A DNA stretch of 7,008 nt, taken from Chromatiales bacterium (GTDB lineage Bacteria > Pseudomonadota > Gammaproteobacteria > CAMYNG01). The notes below the pieces were generated by a model that was not told the DNA's origin, ran no database searches, and worked only from the letters and a program-made list of their open reading frames with translations. Both the position numbers and the translations under genes were made by a program. The stretch is taken from the NCBI GenBank assembly GCA_027021685.1, contig JALUTW010000398.1, positions 1 through 7,008 of the forward strand, in the 5' to 3' direction. Below are positions 6,259 to 7,008 of this stretch, one piece after another (positions within the stretch are counted from its first letter, which is position 1; each line of letters begins with the position of its first letter).

Positions 6259-6283
6259 GAGAGAGAGGGCCGGGGCGAGGAGG
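6259..6283 (-). repeat. Partial hairpin repeat, copy F, at the 3' end of the integrase remnant
   Basis: On the plus strand GAGAGAGAGGGCCGGGGCGA followed by GGAGG matches the arm of the family. It carries the same CCGGGGCGAGG variant as copy C (read in reverse). The TTGATC end and the opposing stem arm are absent. It starts about 13 nt beyond the integrase stop codon and has the orientation of copies B and D. Confidence 0.6.
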
Positions 6284-6295
6284 CGGTGCATCCCT

Positions 6296-6918
6296 CTACG
6301 GTTCCACCGCCGCCAGATCCTCCAGCGGGCTGCGCACGCCGCGCCCGCCGCGGTTGAGCACATGGGTGTAGATCATGGTCGTGCTCACATCCTTGTGTCC
6401 CAGCAGCTCCTGCACGGTGCGAATGTCGTAGCCGCCCTCCAGCAGATGCGTCGCAAACGAGTGGCGCAGGGTGTGGCAGGTCACGCGCTTGCCGATGCCG
6501 GCCTCCCGCGCCGCCTGGCGTACCGCCTTTTGTAGCACACTCTCGTGCAGATGATGGCGCCGCCGTGCACCCGTGCGCGGATCAACACCGATGCCGCAGA
6601 CTTCCACCCGTCCCAATCGATGACGCCCGCCGCCGGTGCGCGGGCCGCCACCAGCAGCACGCGAACCGCGTCCACTGCCTGGCGGAATTGCCAGGCCTTG
6701 AGTGGCGGCACGCGGCGGCCCAATTCGGCAAGATAACGCTCCACGTCCGCCGCCGAATGCCGGGACGGCGGCGCGTGCGAGACGGCCTTCAGATACTGCT
6801 CGGCGCGGCGGACCAGCCAGTACCGCTGACGATCGCCGACTGGCAATTTATTGATTCGTGAAAGGAAATCCTGAAGAAGCGAAGGCGGGAAAACGCCCGT
6901 TCCCTGGTGCTTGTGCAT
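6296..6918 (-). pseudogene. Integron-type tyrosine recombinase (IntI-like), internally deleted and frameshifted
   Basis: Two frames carry the two ends of one integrase. From ATG 6918, about 107 residues (with DRQRYWLVRRAEQYLKAV and, at the end, VIDWDGWKS) match the extra N-terminal region I recall from long integron integrases. After about 6600 the homology continues in another frame as GVDPRTGARRRHHLHESVLQ, CHTLRHSFATHLLEGGYDIR, TVQELLGHKDVSTTMIYTHV and a GVRSPLEDL end, stopping at 6296. The C-terminal part begins near the equivalent of IntI1 residue 239. It keeps box II H, R and H and the nucleophile Tyr (IntI1 H277, R280, H303, Y312). Missing are the remaining core-binding domain, the box I Arg (R146) and the beta-strand Lys (K171), so recombination is impossible. 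At least about 100 residues are gone, and more than 200 if the ancestor was a long form. The N-terminal frame reads on into nonsense to 6481. The promoter remains. Confidence 0.88.
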
Positions 6919-6961
6919 GGCAGAGTCCCTTCTGCATTTGCCGGATTTGAGAGCGTTGTCT

Positions 6962-6989
6962 AGTATAAATTTCGAGCAGCCGGTGTCAA
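6962..6989 (-). promoter_or_regulatory. Sigma70-like promoter of the integrase remnant
   Basis: Read on the minus strand, TTGACA (6989-6984) is separated by 16 nt from TATACT (6967-6962). This is a near-consensus pair about 45 nt before the integrase ATG. A modest AAGGGA ribosome-site candidate lies about 8 nt before the start codon. No CTGT-N8-ACAG or GTGT-N8-ACAC site overlaps it, so LexA control of this promoter is not supported here, although many integron integrase promoters have it. The site is convincing as sequence but untested. Confidence 0.6.
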
Positions 6990-7008
6990 TTATGTGGCCG
7001 GATTATCA

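Noticed and set aside
6142..6295. attC-like recombination site between the DUF2283 gene and the integrase remnant
   Set aside because: No GTTRRRY core paired with a complementary RYYYAAC was found, and the position is downstream of the integrase rather than on the cassette side.

Overview
The window is a very GC-rich piece of bacterial chromosome. It probably comes from a gammaproteobacterium, perhaps of the Chromatiales/Ectothiorhodospiraceae type. This is inferred from an E. coli-like LexA, a lexA-imuA-imuB-dnaE2 order like that of Pseudomonas and Xanthomonas, dispersed GC-rich hairpin repeats and a chromosomal-integron-type integrase. The species cannot be told from the sequence alone.

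Positions 1-5519, all on the minus strand, hold an SOS-inducible mutagenesis operon: lexA (5519-4920), imuA (4923-4297), imuB (4316-2886), a small DUF559 nuclease-like gene (2604-2257) and the 5' two thirds of dnaE2/imuC (2024 to beyond base 1). lexA and imuA share an ATGA overlap, and imuA and imuB overlap by 20 nt, so the first three genes look translationally coupled. ImuA, ImuB and DnaE2 together form the error-prone translesion 'mutasome'. The LexA encoded beside them presumably represses the operon through a palindrome just upstream (5551-5566).

Between imuB and dnaE2 the tight spacing is broken by about 860 bp. That stretch holds the DUF559 gene with a convergent pair of related GC-rich hairpin repeats on each side (A/B downstream, C/D upstream). 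It looks like a repeat-plus-nuclease unit inserted into the operon.

Rightward of lexA and divergent from it is a two-gene pair on the plus strand, 5711-6141. It consists of a small DUF4258-like protein and a DUF2283 protein joined by an ATGA overlap, a toxin-antitoxin-like layout of unproven function. At 6296-6918 on the minus strand is a wrecked integron-type tyrosine recombinase. Its N-terminal region is joined out of frame to its C-terminal catalytic third, and the middle is deleted, although a good sigma70-like promoter remains upstream. Any attI site or cassette array would lie past the right edge.

The points most worth following are the repeat-flanked DUF559 insertion, a possible matched change in LexA's recognition helix (Gly45) and its operator (GTGT-N8-ACAC instead of CTGT-N8-ACAG), and the internally deleted integron integrase next to an SOS regulator. 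No tRNA, rRNA, CRISPR array or complete insertion sequence was seen.
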